A stretch of DNA of 6,369 bases from XN24 sp964413755 (GCA_964413755.1 CAYPTW010000125.1:1-6369); one strand, 5' to 3'. Shown: positions 1 to 6,139, counted from the first letter of the stretch. Program-made: numbers and translations. The notes: generated by a model from the letters alone, not told the origin.

Positions 1-2
1 TG

Positions 3-644
3 CCGGCGCCGGGCTTCCTCGAAGGCCTGCGCGAGGTGTGCGACCAGCACGGCGCCGTGCTGATCTTCGACGAGGTGATGACCGGCTTCCGCGTGGCGCG
101 CGGCGGCGTGCAGGAGATCTCCGGCGTCAAGCCCGACCTCACCACGCTGGGCAAGATCATCGGCGGCGGCATGCCGGTGGGCGCCTTCGGCGGCAAGCGC
201 GAGGTGATGGAGCAGATCGCCCCGCTGGGCCCGGTCTACCAGGCCGGCACGCTGTCCGGTAACCCCGTCGCCATGCATGCCGGCATCGCCACCCTCGACC
301 GCCTGCAGCCCGAACTTTACAAGGAACTCGGCGCCCGCACCGAGCGCCTCGTTAGCGGTATCCAGGCTGCAGCAGACGCGGCCGGGATTCCCTTCACCGG
401 GCACTCCGTAGGCGGCATGTTCGGGCTGTTCTTCAGCGGCGATGGACCGATCCAGACCTTCGCCCAGGTGATGGCCTGCGACCAGGAACGCTTCAAGGCC
501 TTCTTCCACGGCATGCTGGACGAGGGTGTTTACCTCGCCCCCTCTGCCTTCGAGGCGGGTTTCGTGTCCCTCGCGCATACGGACGAGGACATCGACGCCA
601 CCATCGCAGCAGCCGGACGGGTGATGCAGAAGCTGAAAGGCTGA
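3..644 (+). CDS. hemL: Glutamate-1-semialdehyde 2,1-aminomutase, C-terminal part (5' end outside window)
   Basis: This is the last 213 codons of HemL. HemL is the cytosolic PLP enzyme that converts glutamate-1-semialdehyde to 5-aminolevulinate, in the C5 route to heme and other tetrapyrroles. The frame is open to the left edge, so the true start lies upstream; the GTG at 36 is internal. The family-typical stretch LIFDEVMTGFRVA is followed by TTLGKIIGGGMPVGAFGG. The lysine of LGK (codon 153-155) matches the PLP-binding lysine of the family. Further on are the conserved QAGTLSGNP segment and a C-terminal tail with EAGFVSLAHTDEDID, both usual for HemL. Related class-III aminotransferases share the fold, but the KIIGGGMPVGAFGG block is specific enough to choose HemL. 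It ends with TGA and faces the minus-strand operon that ends at 805. No frameshift or missing key residue was seen in the visible part. Confidence 0.95.
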   Translation, partial: PAPGFLEGLREVCDQHGAVLIFDEVMTGFRVARGGVQEISGVKPDLTTLGKIIGGGMPVGAFGGKREVMEQIAPLGPVYQAGTLSGNPVAMHAGIATLDRLQPELYKELGARTERLVSGIQAAADAAGIPFTGHSVGGMFGLFFSGDGPIQTFAQVMACDQERFKAFFHGMLDEGVYLAPSAFEAGFVSLAHTDEDIDATIAAAGRVMQKLKG

Positions 645-671
645 CCGGCCCACCTCGCGCCCGTGACCTCA

Positions 672-695
672 GCGGCGCCTCAGCCGCAGCGCCGC
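672..695. terminator. GC-rich hairpin just after hemL (weak terminator candidate)
   Basis: A 7-bp perfect stem, GCGGCGC (672-678) with GCGCCGC (689-695), has a 10-nt loop and starts 28 nt after the hemL stop. A shorter alternative pairs 672-676 with 683-687. No T-run follows, so it is not a canonical intrinsic terminator. Its right arm overlaps the first bases of the palindromic element at 693, so the two structures cannot form together. A role in ending hemL transcription is inferred from position only. Confidence 0.3.
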
Positions 696-761
696 GGGAT
701 GTCATCGCCTCACCGAGGGAGATAAAGATTTCCGAGCGAGGGGAGGCGATGACAGCCCGCG
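693..761. repeat. 69-bp palindromic element with 19-bp inverted ends and 5-bp flanking direct repeat (MITE-like)
   Basis: The left arm 693-711 (CGCGGGATGTCATCGCCTC) pairs with 743-761 at 18 of 19 positions. The innermost 12 bp (700-711 with 743-754) are perfect, the only mismatch is 699/755, and the outer 6 bp match. The 31-bp centre (712-742) is more AT-rich and can form a small stem (718-722 with 729-733, one G-U pair). Immediately outside the arms the same 5 bases, AGCGC, occur at 688-692 and 762-766, as a target-site duplication would. There is no coding capacity. It lies between the convergent genes hemL and the zinc-finger gene, a usual place for small insertion-derived repeats. It could instead be a long bidirectional terminator or a cruciform site, although there is no T-tract. 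The inverted repeat and direct repeat are seen directly; mobility is inferred. Confidence 0.6.
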
Positions 762-804
762 AGCGCGGTCGGGGCAGAGGCGGGGACGACCGACGGCGTC
801 AGGG

Positions 805-1152
805 TCAGGCGCCGCGCTCCTGCCCGCACGACCAGCAACTCTCGAAGCTCGAGGCGTTCACCTCGCCACAGCCGGCGCAGGTCCACTCATCTTCCGCCGG
901 GCGCTCGCTGCGGTAACGCTCCAGCACGGCCTGCGCCGCCGCACGGTCGCGCGCCGCCACCAGCAGCCGCACATCGCAGACCTTGGGCACGCCGCTGTAG
1001 CCGCCCACCAGGTCCGCCCCGGTCACCGTGGCGGCGATCCCCTCGCTCTCGAGCAAGCCCTGCAGCAAGGCCGCCTCGATGGGGTCGGTGCCGCGCTGTA
1101 CGCACACCAGCGTGCGGCCGTCCCTCGAACTGTCACCGCCGGAACCGCCCAC
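805..1152 (-). CDS. DUF2007-like small protein with C-terminal RanBP2-type zinc finger
   Basis: This is a 115-residue protein of unknown function. Residues 15-80 look like the DUF2007 fold (named putative signal-transducing protein in Pfam): a VCVQRGTDPIEAALLQGLLESEGI start, then a small alpha/beta segment and RDRAAAQAVLERY. The tail has W90, C92, C95, N99, C106 and C109, spaced W-x-C-x2-C-x3-N-x6-C-x2-C. That is the RanBP2 zinc-finger pattern, so zinc binding by the four cysteines is expected. No signal peptide or membrane segment is visible. The chosen start is GTG at 1152, one base after the stop of the LON-domain gene (TGA-G-GTG), which suggests coupled translation. A GTG at 1107 (residue 16) would give a 100-residue product starting closer to the usual DUF2007 edge. 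A GAGGGA lies upstream of it, but 13 nt away. It is the last gene of the five-gene minus-strand operon. The partner of the finger (RNA, protein or ubiquitin-like ligand) cannot be told from sequence. Confidence 0.8.
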   Translation of the reverse strand: MGGSGGDSSRDGRTLVCVQRGTDPIEAALLQGLLESEGIAATVTGADLVGGYSGVPKVCDVRLLVAARDRAAAQAVLERYRSERPAEDEWTCAGCGEVNASSFESCWSCGQERGA

Positions 1153-1153
1153 C

Positions 1154-1738
1154 TCAGCGCCCGAGGCTCTTCAGCAGCGGCTCCAGGTACTCGAGCCGTT
1201 TCACCGGGTCGAACAGCTCCAGGCAGTGTTGCTTTTGTTCCAGGTCGATAGGCAGCAGCTCGGCGAGGCGGCAACCCACCCACCCGGCATCGTCGAATTC
1301 AGGCTCGACGTGCTGGTACTGCGGACCGAGATCCTCGAACACGCTCTCCAGCAGGCGCGCCATGTCGGCGAAGCGCGACGGCAGCGCGACCACCGGCTCG
1401 TCTTCCAGCAGTTCCACCATGCCGACATTCAACCCGTCGGCCTGGCGCGACACCGAGCGCACCATGAAACGCATGCTGCCGAGCACGACGATGCCGAGCG
1501 TGCCGTCCGGCAGCTGGTCGAAATCGATGATTTTCGCCACCGTGCCGAAGTCATGCATCGTGGCGGTGCTGGTCTCCTCGCCGCTGCGGATGAGCGTCAC
1601 GCCGAAGCCGACGCCGGTCTTCATGCAACGCCCGATCATGTCCACGTAGCGCGGCTCGAAAATCCTCAGCGGCAGCGGGCCGCCCGGAAACAGCACGGTC
1701 TGCAAGGGGAACAGGGGCAGCTCGAGCGGGGCGCTCAT
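1154..1738 (-). CDS. Stand-alone LON substrate-binding-domain protein
   Basis: This 194-residue protein consists essentially of the LON N-terminal (substrate-binding) domain. It opens with the signature LPLFPLQTVLFPGGPLPLRI and then FEPRY (residues 7-31), followed by the family-like VGFGVTLIRSGEE and GTVAKIIDFDQLPDG segments. The C-terminal third is helical and ends in DPVKRLEYLEPLLKSLGR. It has no AAA+ ATPase and no Ser-Lys protease domain, so it is not the Lon protease. The length fits the free-standing bacterial LON-domain family (PF02190), whose role is not settled. The start is the ATG at 1738, because the frame upstream runs antisense-like through ubiX without family similarity. This ATG overlaps the ubiX stop in an ATGA, and a GGAAGG Shine-Dalgarno lies 6 nt before it. 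It is fourth in the operon. A substrate- or peptide-binding adaptor role is a guess from the domain name. Confidence 0.88.
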   Translation of the reverse strand: MSAPLELPLFPLQTVLFPGGPLPLRIFEPRYVDMIGRCMKTGVGFGVTLIRSGEETSTATMHDFGTVAKIIDFDQLPDGTLGIVVLGSMRFMVRSVSRQADGLNVGMVELLEDEPVVALPSRFADMARLLESVFEDLGPQYQHVEPEFDDAGWVGCRLAELLPIDLEQKQHCLELFDPVKRLEYLEPLLKSLGR

Positions 1739-2349
1739 GACTCGCCTTCCGTGCCCCAGGGCGTCACCAGGTGTTGCGGCAGCCCGAGGTGGTCGAGCAC
1801 CCGGGCGACGACGAAATCCACCAGCGCGTCCACCGTCTGCGGGCGATGGTAGTAGCCCGGGTTGGCCGGCATGATGACCGCCCCCGCGCGCGCCAGGGTC
1901 AGCATGTTCTCCAGGTGGATGGCGGAGAAGGGCGTCTCGCGCACCACCAGGAGCAGCGGCCGCCGCTCTTTCAGCACCACGTCGCCGGCGCGCTCGATCA
2001 GGCTGCGGCTGGCGCCCGTCGCCAGCGCCGAGACGGTGGCCGTGGTGCAGGGACAGACCACCATGGCGTCCGGCGCCGCGGAGCCGCTCGCCACGGGCGC
2101 AGTCCACTCCTCCCGGCCATAGACCTGCAGCTGCGCCTCGTCCACGCCGTGCCGCGCGCAGAAAAAGCGGCGCATGTCCGCGCTGCGCGCCGGCAGCGCC
2201 AGGTCGGTCTCCATGCCGATCACCACTTGCGCCGGCTTCGAGATCATCAGGCTCACGCGGCAGCCGCCCGCGAGCAGGCACTCCAGCAGGCGCAGTCCGT
2301 ACTGCGCCCCCGAAGCCCCGGTCATCGCCAACGCCACATGCAGACTCAT
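1735..2349 (-). CDS. ubiX: Flavin prenyltransferase UbiX
   Basis: This is a 204-residue enzyme. It joins a dimethylallyl group from DMAP to reduced FMN, giving prenylated FMN, the cofactor of the UbiD decarboxylase in ubiquinone synthesis. Visible features are the N-terminal FMN-binding TGASGAQYG (residues 10-18), the VVCPCTTATVSALATGAS block (97-114), and ERAGDVVLKERRPLLLVVRE (119-138) with basic residues of the phosphate-binding region. These are followed by TPFSAIHLENM (139-149) and the C-terminal NPGYYHRPQTVDALVDFVVA. UbiX homologues usually read PCS where this has PCT; the effect is probably small. The length is normal. The ATG at 2349 was chosen over upstream extensions because the family begins at this point, it overlaps the mpl stop as ATGA, and GAGGA lies close upstream. 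It is soluble, and forms a dodecamer in studied homologues. It is third in the operon; mpl-ubiX adjacency also occurs, as far as I recall, in pseudomonads. Confidence 0.95.
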   Translation of the reverse strand: MSLHVALAMTGASGAQYGLRLLECLLAGGCRVSLMISKPAQVVIGMETDLALPARSADMRRFFCARHGVDEAQLQVYGREEWTAPVASGSAAPDAMVVCPCTTATVSALATGASRSLIERAGDVVLKERRPLLLVVRETPFSAIHLENMLTLARAGAVIMPANPGYYHRPQTVDALVDFVVARVLDHLGLPQHLVTPWGTEGES

Positions 2350-3728
2350 TCTTCCTCGCCCTGTTCCCGTGTTTGCAGCGCCTGCAGCAGGCGCCCGTGC
2401 AGCCCGCCGAAACTGCCGTTGGACATCACCACGACGCGATCGCCGCGGCGCAGGTCCTTGTCGAGTATAGCTTCCAGCTCCTCGAGGCCCGCACACACCC
2501 GGACGCGCTCGCCGAGCGCACCCAGTGCACTGCCGGCGTCCCAGCCCAGGTCGGCCGGCGCGTAGACGTACACCGCGTCCGCCGCGGCCAGCGCCGGCGC
2601 CAGCGCCGCCGCGTGTACACCCATGCGCATGGTGTTGGAGCGTGGTTCCAGCACCGCCACCAGGCGCCGCGCCTCGGCCCCGCGCATGGCCTCGAGGGTG
2701 CGCGCGATCGCCGTCGGGTGGTGCGCAAAATCGTCATACAGTTCGACGCCGGCGGCCGAGCCGATCCACTCCTGGCGCCGCTTCACGCCGCGAAAGCGCG
2801 CCAGGGCGCGCGCCGAGACCTCGAGCGGCACCCCGGCATGGCGCGCGGCGAGCATTGCCGCGAGGCCGTTTTCCGCGTTGTGCGCACCCGGCATGGACCA
2901 CTGCACCACCGCCGCCACGTCTCCGGCGGGATCGACGACCTCGAAACCGCCCGGCACGAGGCGTGCCGCATGCCCGCCTTCAGCCGGCGCCTGTTGCGGG
3001 CCGCTGAAACGCTCCACCGGCGTCCAGCAGCCCTGCGCCAGCACTTCCTCGAGGGCGGCGTCGCCGGCCTTGCTCACGATGAGCCCCGACCCCGGCACGG
3101 TGCGGACCAGGTGATGGAACTGGCGCTGGATGGCGCCCAGGCTGTCGAAGATATCCGCGTGGTCGAACTCGAGGTTGCCGAGCACCAGCGTGCGGGGACG
3201 GTAATGGACGAACTTGGAGCGCTTGTCGAAGAAGGCGGTGTCGTACTCGTCCGCCTCGACGACGAAGAAAGGGGCCGCGCCGAGACGCGCCGAGACACCG
3301 AAATCCGCCGGGATGCCGCCGACGAGAAAACCGGGCTCGAGCCCGGCGGCGTCGAGCAGGAACGCCAGGATGCTGGTGGTGGTGGTCTTGCCGTGGGTGC
3401 CGGCCACCGCCAGTGTCCAGCGCTCATGCAGCAACTCGCGCGCCAGCCACTCCGGCCCGGAGCAGTACGCCAGGCCCGAGTCGAGCAACCGCTCCACCAC
3501 CGGCATGCCGCGACGCATGACGTTGCCGACCACTACGCAGTCGGGCGCAGGATCCAGCCGGTCGTTGTCGTAGCCCTCGATGATGTCGATGCCGAGCGCC
3601 GCCAGCTGGGTGCTCATGGGCGGGTACAGGGCACGGTCGGACCCGGTGACGCGGTGCCCCCTGGCGCGCGCCAGGGCCGCGATACCCGCCATGAAAGTGC
3701 CGCCGATGCCGAGGATATGCACGTGCAT
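2346..3728 (-). CDS. mpl: UDP-N-acetylmuramate:L-alanyl-gamma-D-glutamyl-meso-diaminopimelate ligase (murein peptide ligase)
   Basis: This is a 460-residue Mur-ligase-family enzyme. It attaches the recycled tripeptide L-Ala-gamma-D-Glu-meso-DAP to UDP-MurNAc in the cytoplasm, using ATP, and so returns old cell-wall peptide to peptidoglycan synthesis. The N-terminal nucleotide-sugar domain starts MHVHILGIGGTFMAGIAALA. The ATP P-loop is GTHGKTTTT (109-117). The central domain has VEADEYDTAFFDKRSKFVHY (156-175) and LGNLEFDHADIFD (182-194), then GAHNAENGLAAM (280-291). The C-terminal domain has DDFAHHPTA (331-339) and EPRSNTMRMG. FDKRSKFVHYRPR and the length (E. coli Mpl is about 457) separate it from MurC. 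The start codon shares one base with the stop of the upstream membrane-protein gene (TGATG), and the end overlaps ubiX by 4 bases (ATGA), so translation is probably coupled at both ends. All motifs are intact. Confidence 0.96.
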   Translation of the reverse strand: MHVHILGIGGTFMAGIAALARARGHRVTGSDRALYPPMSTQLAALGIDIIEGYDNDRLDPAPDCVVVGNVMRRGMPVVERLLDSGLAYCSGPEWLARELLHERWTLAVAGTHGKTTTTSILAFLLDAAGLEPGFLVGGIPADFGVSARLGAAPFFVVEADEYDTAFFDKRSKFVHYRPRTLVLGNLEFDHADIFDSLGAIQRQFHHLVRTVPGSGLIVSKAGDAALEEVLAQGCWTPVERFSGPQQAPAEGGHAARLVPGGFEVVDPAGDVAAVVQWSMPGAHNAENGLAAMLAARHAGVPLEVSARALARFRGVKRRQEWIGSAAGVELYDDFAHHPTAIARTLEAMRGAEARRLVAVLEPRSNTMRMGVHAAALAPALAAADAVYVYAPADLGWDAGSALGALGERVRVCAGLEELEAILDKDLRRGDRVVVMSNGSFGGLHGRLLQALQTREQGEEE

Positions 3729-4294
3729 CAGGTCACCGGGTACACGCTGCGGAAAACGAAGGTGCTGAAAGCGAAATAGGCCGTGGCCGCCAGCACGCCG
3801 CCGGCGTAGCTCCAGTCCAGCGCCTGGCGCAGGATGTGGCCGGTGACCAGCAGCGAGGCGAGGAGCAGGCCGAACAAGGCGATGCTGCTGAGCGCCGCGG
3901 CCGGGGGAATCGTCTCAGGCATGGTTACACCATCACCCATGGTGATCGCGAGCAGCCACACGAAAGGCAGCGCGGCCACACTCAACAGGGCGCCGGTGCC
4001 GAACAGGGCGGCCAGGGTCTGCCCCAGTCGCGCGGCGCGCCCGGTCAGCGCCAGCAGGGCCGCGCACACCGTGACCATCAGCACCAGGTCGAGCATCAGC
4101 TGGCCGAACACCTCGCGCGTGCCGGCTGCGGAGGGCCACAGTGCAGCGCCGCCCGCGACCAGGTAGGCAGCGAGGGCGAACACGAACACGCCCCGCTCCG
4201 CCGGCACGTCCTGCGGGCCCCGGCGGTGCATGGCGATGTCGAGGAAAAGCCGGATCAAGGTCGGCATGCCGCTGGTCTCATGGTTGCGCATCAT
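3728..4294 (-). CDS. Uncharacterised inner-membrane protein, about five transmembrane helices
   Basis: I do not recognise this 188-residue protein. After a basic, probably cytoplasmic N-terminal segment (LIRLFLDIAMHRRGPQDVP, residues 13-31) it has hydrophobic stretches at about 35-53, 64-84, 95-118, 130-152 and 162-181. This suggests five membrane helices and no cleaved signal peptide. The helix count resembles Yip1-like proteins, but I see no decisive Yip1 motif. The chosen start is the first of two tandem ATGs (4294), with AGGGG 7 nt upstream; an ATG at 4267 (residue 10) is also possible, since the amphipathic LIRLFLDI segment begins just after it. The stop overlaps the mpl start by one base (TGATG). 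It heads the operon with mpl and ubiX, so a role at the envelope or in recycling of muropeptides or lipids can be imagined, but nothing in the sequence proves it. Confidence 0.82.
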   Translation of the reverse strand: MMRNHETSGMPTLIRLFLDIAMHRRGPQDVPAERGVFVFALAAYLVAGGAALWPSAAGTREVFGQLMLDLVLMVTVCAALLALTGRAARLGQTLAALFGTGALLSVAALPFVWLLAITMGDGVTMPETIPPAAALSSIALFGLLLASLLVTGHILRQALDWSYAGGVLAATAYFAFSTFVFRSVYPVT

Positions 4295-4323
4295 ACCCGC
4301 GCCCCTGCACCCGGGGCATATTC

Positions 4324-4332
4324 TGGGATAAT
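4324..4332 (+). promoter_or_regulatory. Extended -10 promoter element for rnd
   Basis: TGGGATAAT reads as TG-n-GATAAT: an extended -10 (TG at 4324-4325) with a hexamer (4327-4332) matching TATAAT at five of six positions. No good -35 lies 16-18 bp upstream, which is usual for extended -10 promoters. Transcription would begin about 6-7 bases after the hexamer, at or within a base or two of the A of the rnd ATG (4339). Minus-strand promoter boxes for the operon must lie in the same 44-bp gap, but only weak candidates are visible there (for example ATTATC- and GAATAT-like words). Confidence 0.55.
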
Positions 4333-4338
4333 CGCCCG

Positions 4339-5442
4339 ATGACTGAATACCTGTTCATCGATACTGAAGCCGAGGCTGCGGCACTCGCAGCCGACTGGCG
4401 CGGCGCCGGGCGGCTCGCCGTAGACACCGAGTTCGTGCGCGAAAGCACTTACCGCGCACGACTCTGCCTGCTGCAGGTCTCCGACGGCGAGCGCATCGCC
4501 TGCGTCGACACGCTGGCCCTGGGGGGTCCGGGGCCTTTCACCGGGTTGTTGCTCGACCCGGGAGTGAGGAAGGTCTTCCACGCGGCGCGCCAGGACCTCG
4601 AGGTGCTCAACGACCACCTGGAAGAAGTCCCCGGACCGGTGTGGGACACCCAGGTCGCCGCAGCCATGCTCGGGCACCCCGACCAGGTCGGGTACACCCA
4701 GCTCACCGGGGCCGAGCTCGGCGTGACGCTGCCGAAGGATCACGCCCGCACGGACTGGAGCCGGCGGCCGCTGTCCGCGGAACAGCTGCACTACGCCGCG
4801 GCGGACGTGGAATGGCTGCTGCCGCTGGCCGATCGCCTGGGCGAGGCGTTGCGCCAGCGTGGCCGCCTGGAGTGGGCCGAAGCCGAGAGCGCAGCCCTGT
4901 GCGACCCGGGCCTGTATGCCTTCGACGACGCGGGCGCCTGGCGGCGGGTGAAAGGGGCCAGCCGACTCGATCCGTCCGCACTCGCGCGCCTCGTGGCGCT
5001 GGCTGCCTGGCGCGAACGGGAGGCGCGGGACCGTGACCGGCCGCGCCGCTGGATCCTCAAGGACGAAGACCTGGTCGCCCTGGCCGAGCGCAACCCGGCC
5101 GACCGCGAGGCGCTGGCGCGGGACACGCGCCTGCCTCCAGCCTCGCTGCAACGACTGGGCGGCACACTACTGGATGTCCTGCAGCAGGCTGCGGGTACAG
5201 AGCCACCGTCGATGACGGCTGCGGGCCGACTCGAGCCGGCGCAGGAGCGCCTGCTCAAGCAGCTCCTGGCGCGCCTGCGGGAGATCGCCACGGAGGCACA
5301 GGTGTCGGCGCCCATGCTCGCCACGCGCAAGGACGTGGAGGCGCTGGTGCGCGGCCGCCGCGACCTGGCCCTGCTGCAGGGCTGGCGGCGCGCGCTGGCG
5401 GGAGAGGAACTGCTGGAGATGGTGGCCAAGGCTGCTGCCTGA
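4339..5442 (+). CDS. rnd: Ribonuclease D
   Basis: This 367-residue 3'-to-5' exoribonuclease trims tRNA precursors and other small structured RNAs in the cytoplasm. The DEDDy exonuclease domain (about 1-175) shows Asp29 and Glu31 in AVDTEFVRE, Asp86 in HAARQDLEVL, and Tyr152 and Asp156 in HYAAADVEWL. All five are one position from the E. coli numbering. An HRDC domain follows at about 210-285, containing WREREARDRDRPRRWILKDE, then a second helical HRDC-like tail to the end. Length and order match the family (E. coli is 375). The ATG at 4339 was chosen because the family starts here; the frame stays open upstream to 4141, but that part is antisense to the membrane-protein gene. No convincing Shine-Dalgarno precedes the ATG (only GGGA, about 10 nt away), which fits a leaderless or near-leaderless mRNA. 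It is divergent from the mpl operon and convergent with adk. Confidence 0.96.
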   Translation: MTEYLFIDTEAEAAALAADWRGAGRLAVDTEFVRESTYRARLCLLQVSDGERIACVDTLALGGPGPFTGLLLDPGVRKVFHAARQDLEVLNDHLEEVPGPVWDTQVAAAMLGHPDQVGYTQLTGAELGVTLPKDHARTDWSRRPLSAEQLHYAAADVEWLLPLADRLGEALRQRGRLEWAEAESAALCDPGLYAFDDAGAWRRVKGASRLDPSALARLVALAAWREREARDRDRPRRWILKDEDLVALAERNPADREALARDTRLPPASLQRLGGTLLDVLQQAAGTEPPSMTAAGRLEPAQERLLKQLLARLREIATEAQVSAPMLATRKDVEALVRGRRDLALLQGWRRALAGEELLEMVAKAAA

Positions 5443-5453
5443 CCGCCTGTACG

Positions 5454-5475
5454 CCGGGCCGGCGCACCGGCCCGG
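5454..5475. terminator. Strong GC hairpin between convergent rnd and adk
   Basis: A 9-bp perfect stem CCGGGCCGG (5454-5462) with CCGGCCCGG (5467-5475) closes a 4-nt loop CGCA. It occupies the 44-bp gap between the two stop codons. Neither strand has a T-run after the stem, so a classical intrinsic terminator is not supported. Its position and symmetry make a bidirectional terminator or 3'-end stabiliser for both mRNAs the most likely role. Confidence 0.5.
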
Positions 5476-5486
5476 ACGACAGCGAA

Positions 5487-6131
5487 TCAGAGCCCCAGCG
5501 CGGCCACCAGCCGGGCGTACACCGCGTCGAAGGAAGCGTCTGCGTCCACTACCTTGAGCTTGCCCAGCTCGCGGTAGTAGTCGACCAGGGGCGCGGTTTC
5601 CTTGCGATACACCTCGAGACGATGGCCGATCGTCTCCTCGCGGTCGTCGGCCCGCTGCACCAGCTCGCCGCCGCAGCTCTCGCAGCGGCCGTCTGCCGGC
5701 GGGGGCAGGAAGTGGATGTTGTAGACGCGGCCGCAGCCGGTGCAGCTGCGCCGCCCCGTCAGCCGCTTCAGCAGGATGTCGAAATCGAGATCCATGAGCA
5801 CCGCGGCGTCGAGCGGCTGGCCGAGTTCCGCCAGCACTTCTTCCAGCATCCGCGCCTGCGCCAGGTTGCGCGGGAAGCCGTCCAGGATGAATCCCCCGGC
5901 GGCGTCGGGCTGGGCCACGCGGTCCTTGAGGATCCCGAGCACGATGTCGTCCGAGACCAGCTGGCCGGCCTCCATGGCGGCCTTGGCCTTGCGGCCGTAT
6001 TCCGTGCCGCGCGCCACCGCATCCCGCAGCAGGTCGCCGGTCGACACCTGCGGATAGCCGTAGTCAGCGACCAGCTTCTTCGCCTGGGTACCCTTGCCGG
6101 AGCCCGGCGCGCCGAGCAGAACGATGCGCAT
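5487..6131 (-). CDS. adk: Adenylate kinase with four-cysteine (zinc-type) LID
   Basis: This 214-residue cytosolic enzyme interconverts ATP + AMP and 2 ADP, setting the adenylate balance. It has the P-loop GAPGSGKGTQ (7-16), the NMP-binding region with STGDLLRDAVARGTEYG (30-46), the signature FILDGFPRNLAQ (81-92), and a long LID (about 122-160) of the long-form bacterial enzyme. The LID has Cys130-x2-Cys133 and Cys150-x2-Cys153, the arrangement that binds structural zinc in Gram-positive Adk. E. coli Adk has His/Ser/Asp/Thr at these places. DDREETIGHRL (162-172) carries the usual catalytic-side arginines. The length equals E. coli Adk. The start at 6131 is supported by AGGAG (6144-6140), 8 nt upstream. 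It is transcribed divergently from the PPi-phosphofructokinase gene and probably alone, ending at the hairpin shared with rnd. Confidence 0.97.
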   Translation of the reverse strand: MRIVLLGAPGSGKGTQAKKLVADYGYPQVSTGDLLRDAVARGTEYGRKAKAAMEAGQLVSDDIVLGILKDRVAQPDAAGGFILDGFPRNLAQARMLEEVLAELGQPLDAAVLMDLDFDILLKRLTGRRSCTGCGRVYNIHFLPPPADGRCESCGGELVQRADDREETIGHRLEVYRKETAPLVDYYRELGKLKVVDADASFDAVYARLVAALGL

Positions 6132-6139
6132 GCAGTTTT

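Noticed and set aside
667..684. A 7-bp direct repeat CCTCAGC at 667-673 and 678-684
   Set aside because: It is short, lies in biased GC-rich sequence, and has no further structure; probably chance.
1028..1852. A 274-codon plus-strand frame opposite the LON-domain and DUF2007 genes (and a similar one at 1771-2565 opposite ubiX)
   Set aside because: Low-complexity His/Arg/Gln composition, no Shine-Dalgarno and complete overlap with well-supported genes.
1739..2281. Upstream extension of the LON-domain frame into ubiX
   Set aside because: The extra residues are an out-of-frame reading of ubiX, and the LON domain begins right at the ATG at 1738 with its own Shine-Dalgarno.
2350..2496. Upstream extension of the UbiX frame into mpl
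   Set aside because: UbiX proteins start within a few residues of the GASGA motif, as from the ATG at 2349. The extension overlaps the mpl coding end and has no family similarity.
2373..3779. A long open plus-strand frame of 468 codons opposite mpl
   Set aside because: It is the antisense of mpl, which has every expected motif. The translation is rich in Arg, His and Ala with no recognisable domain, as expected for antisense frames in GC-rich DNA.
4141..4338. N-terminal extension of RNase D by 66 codons
   Set aside because: The extension is Arg/Pro-rich, lies antisense to the membrane-protein gene, and RNase D family proteins begin at the ATG at 4339.
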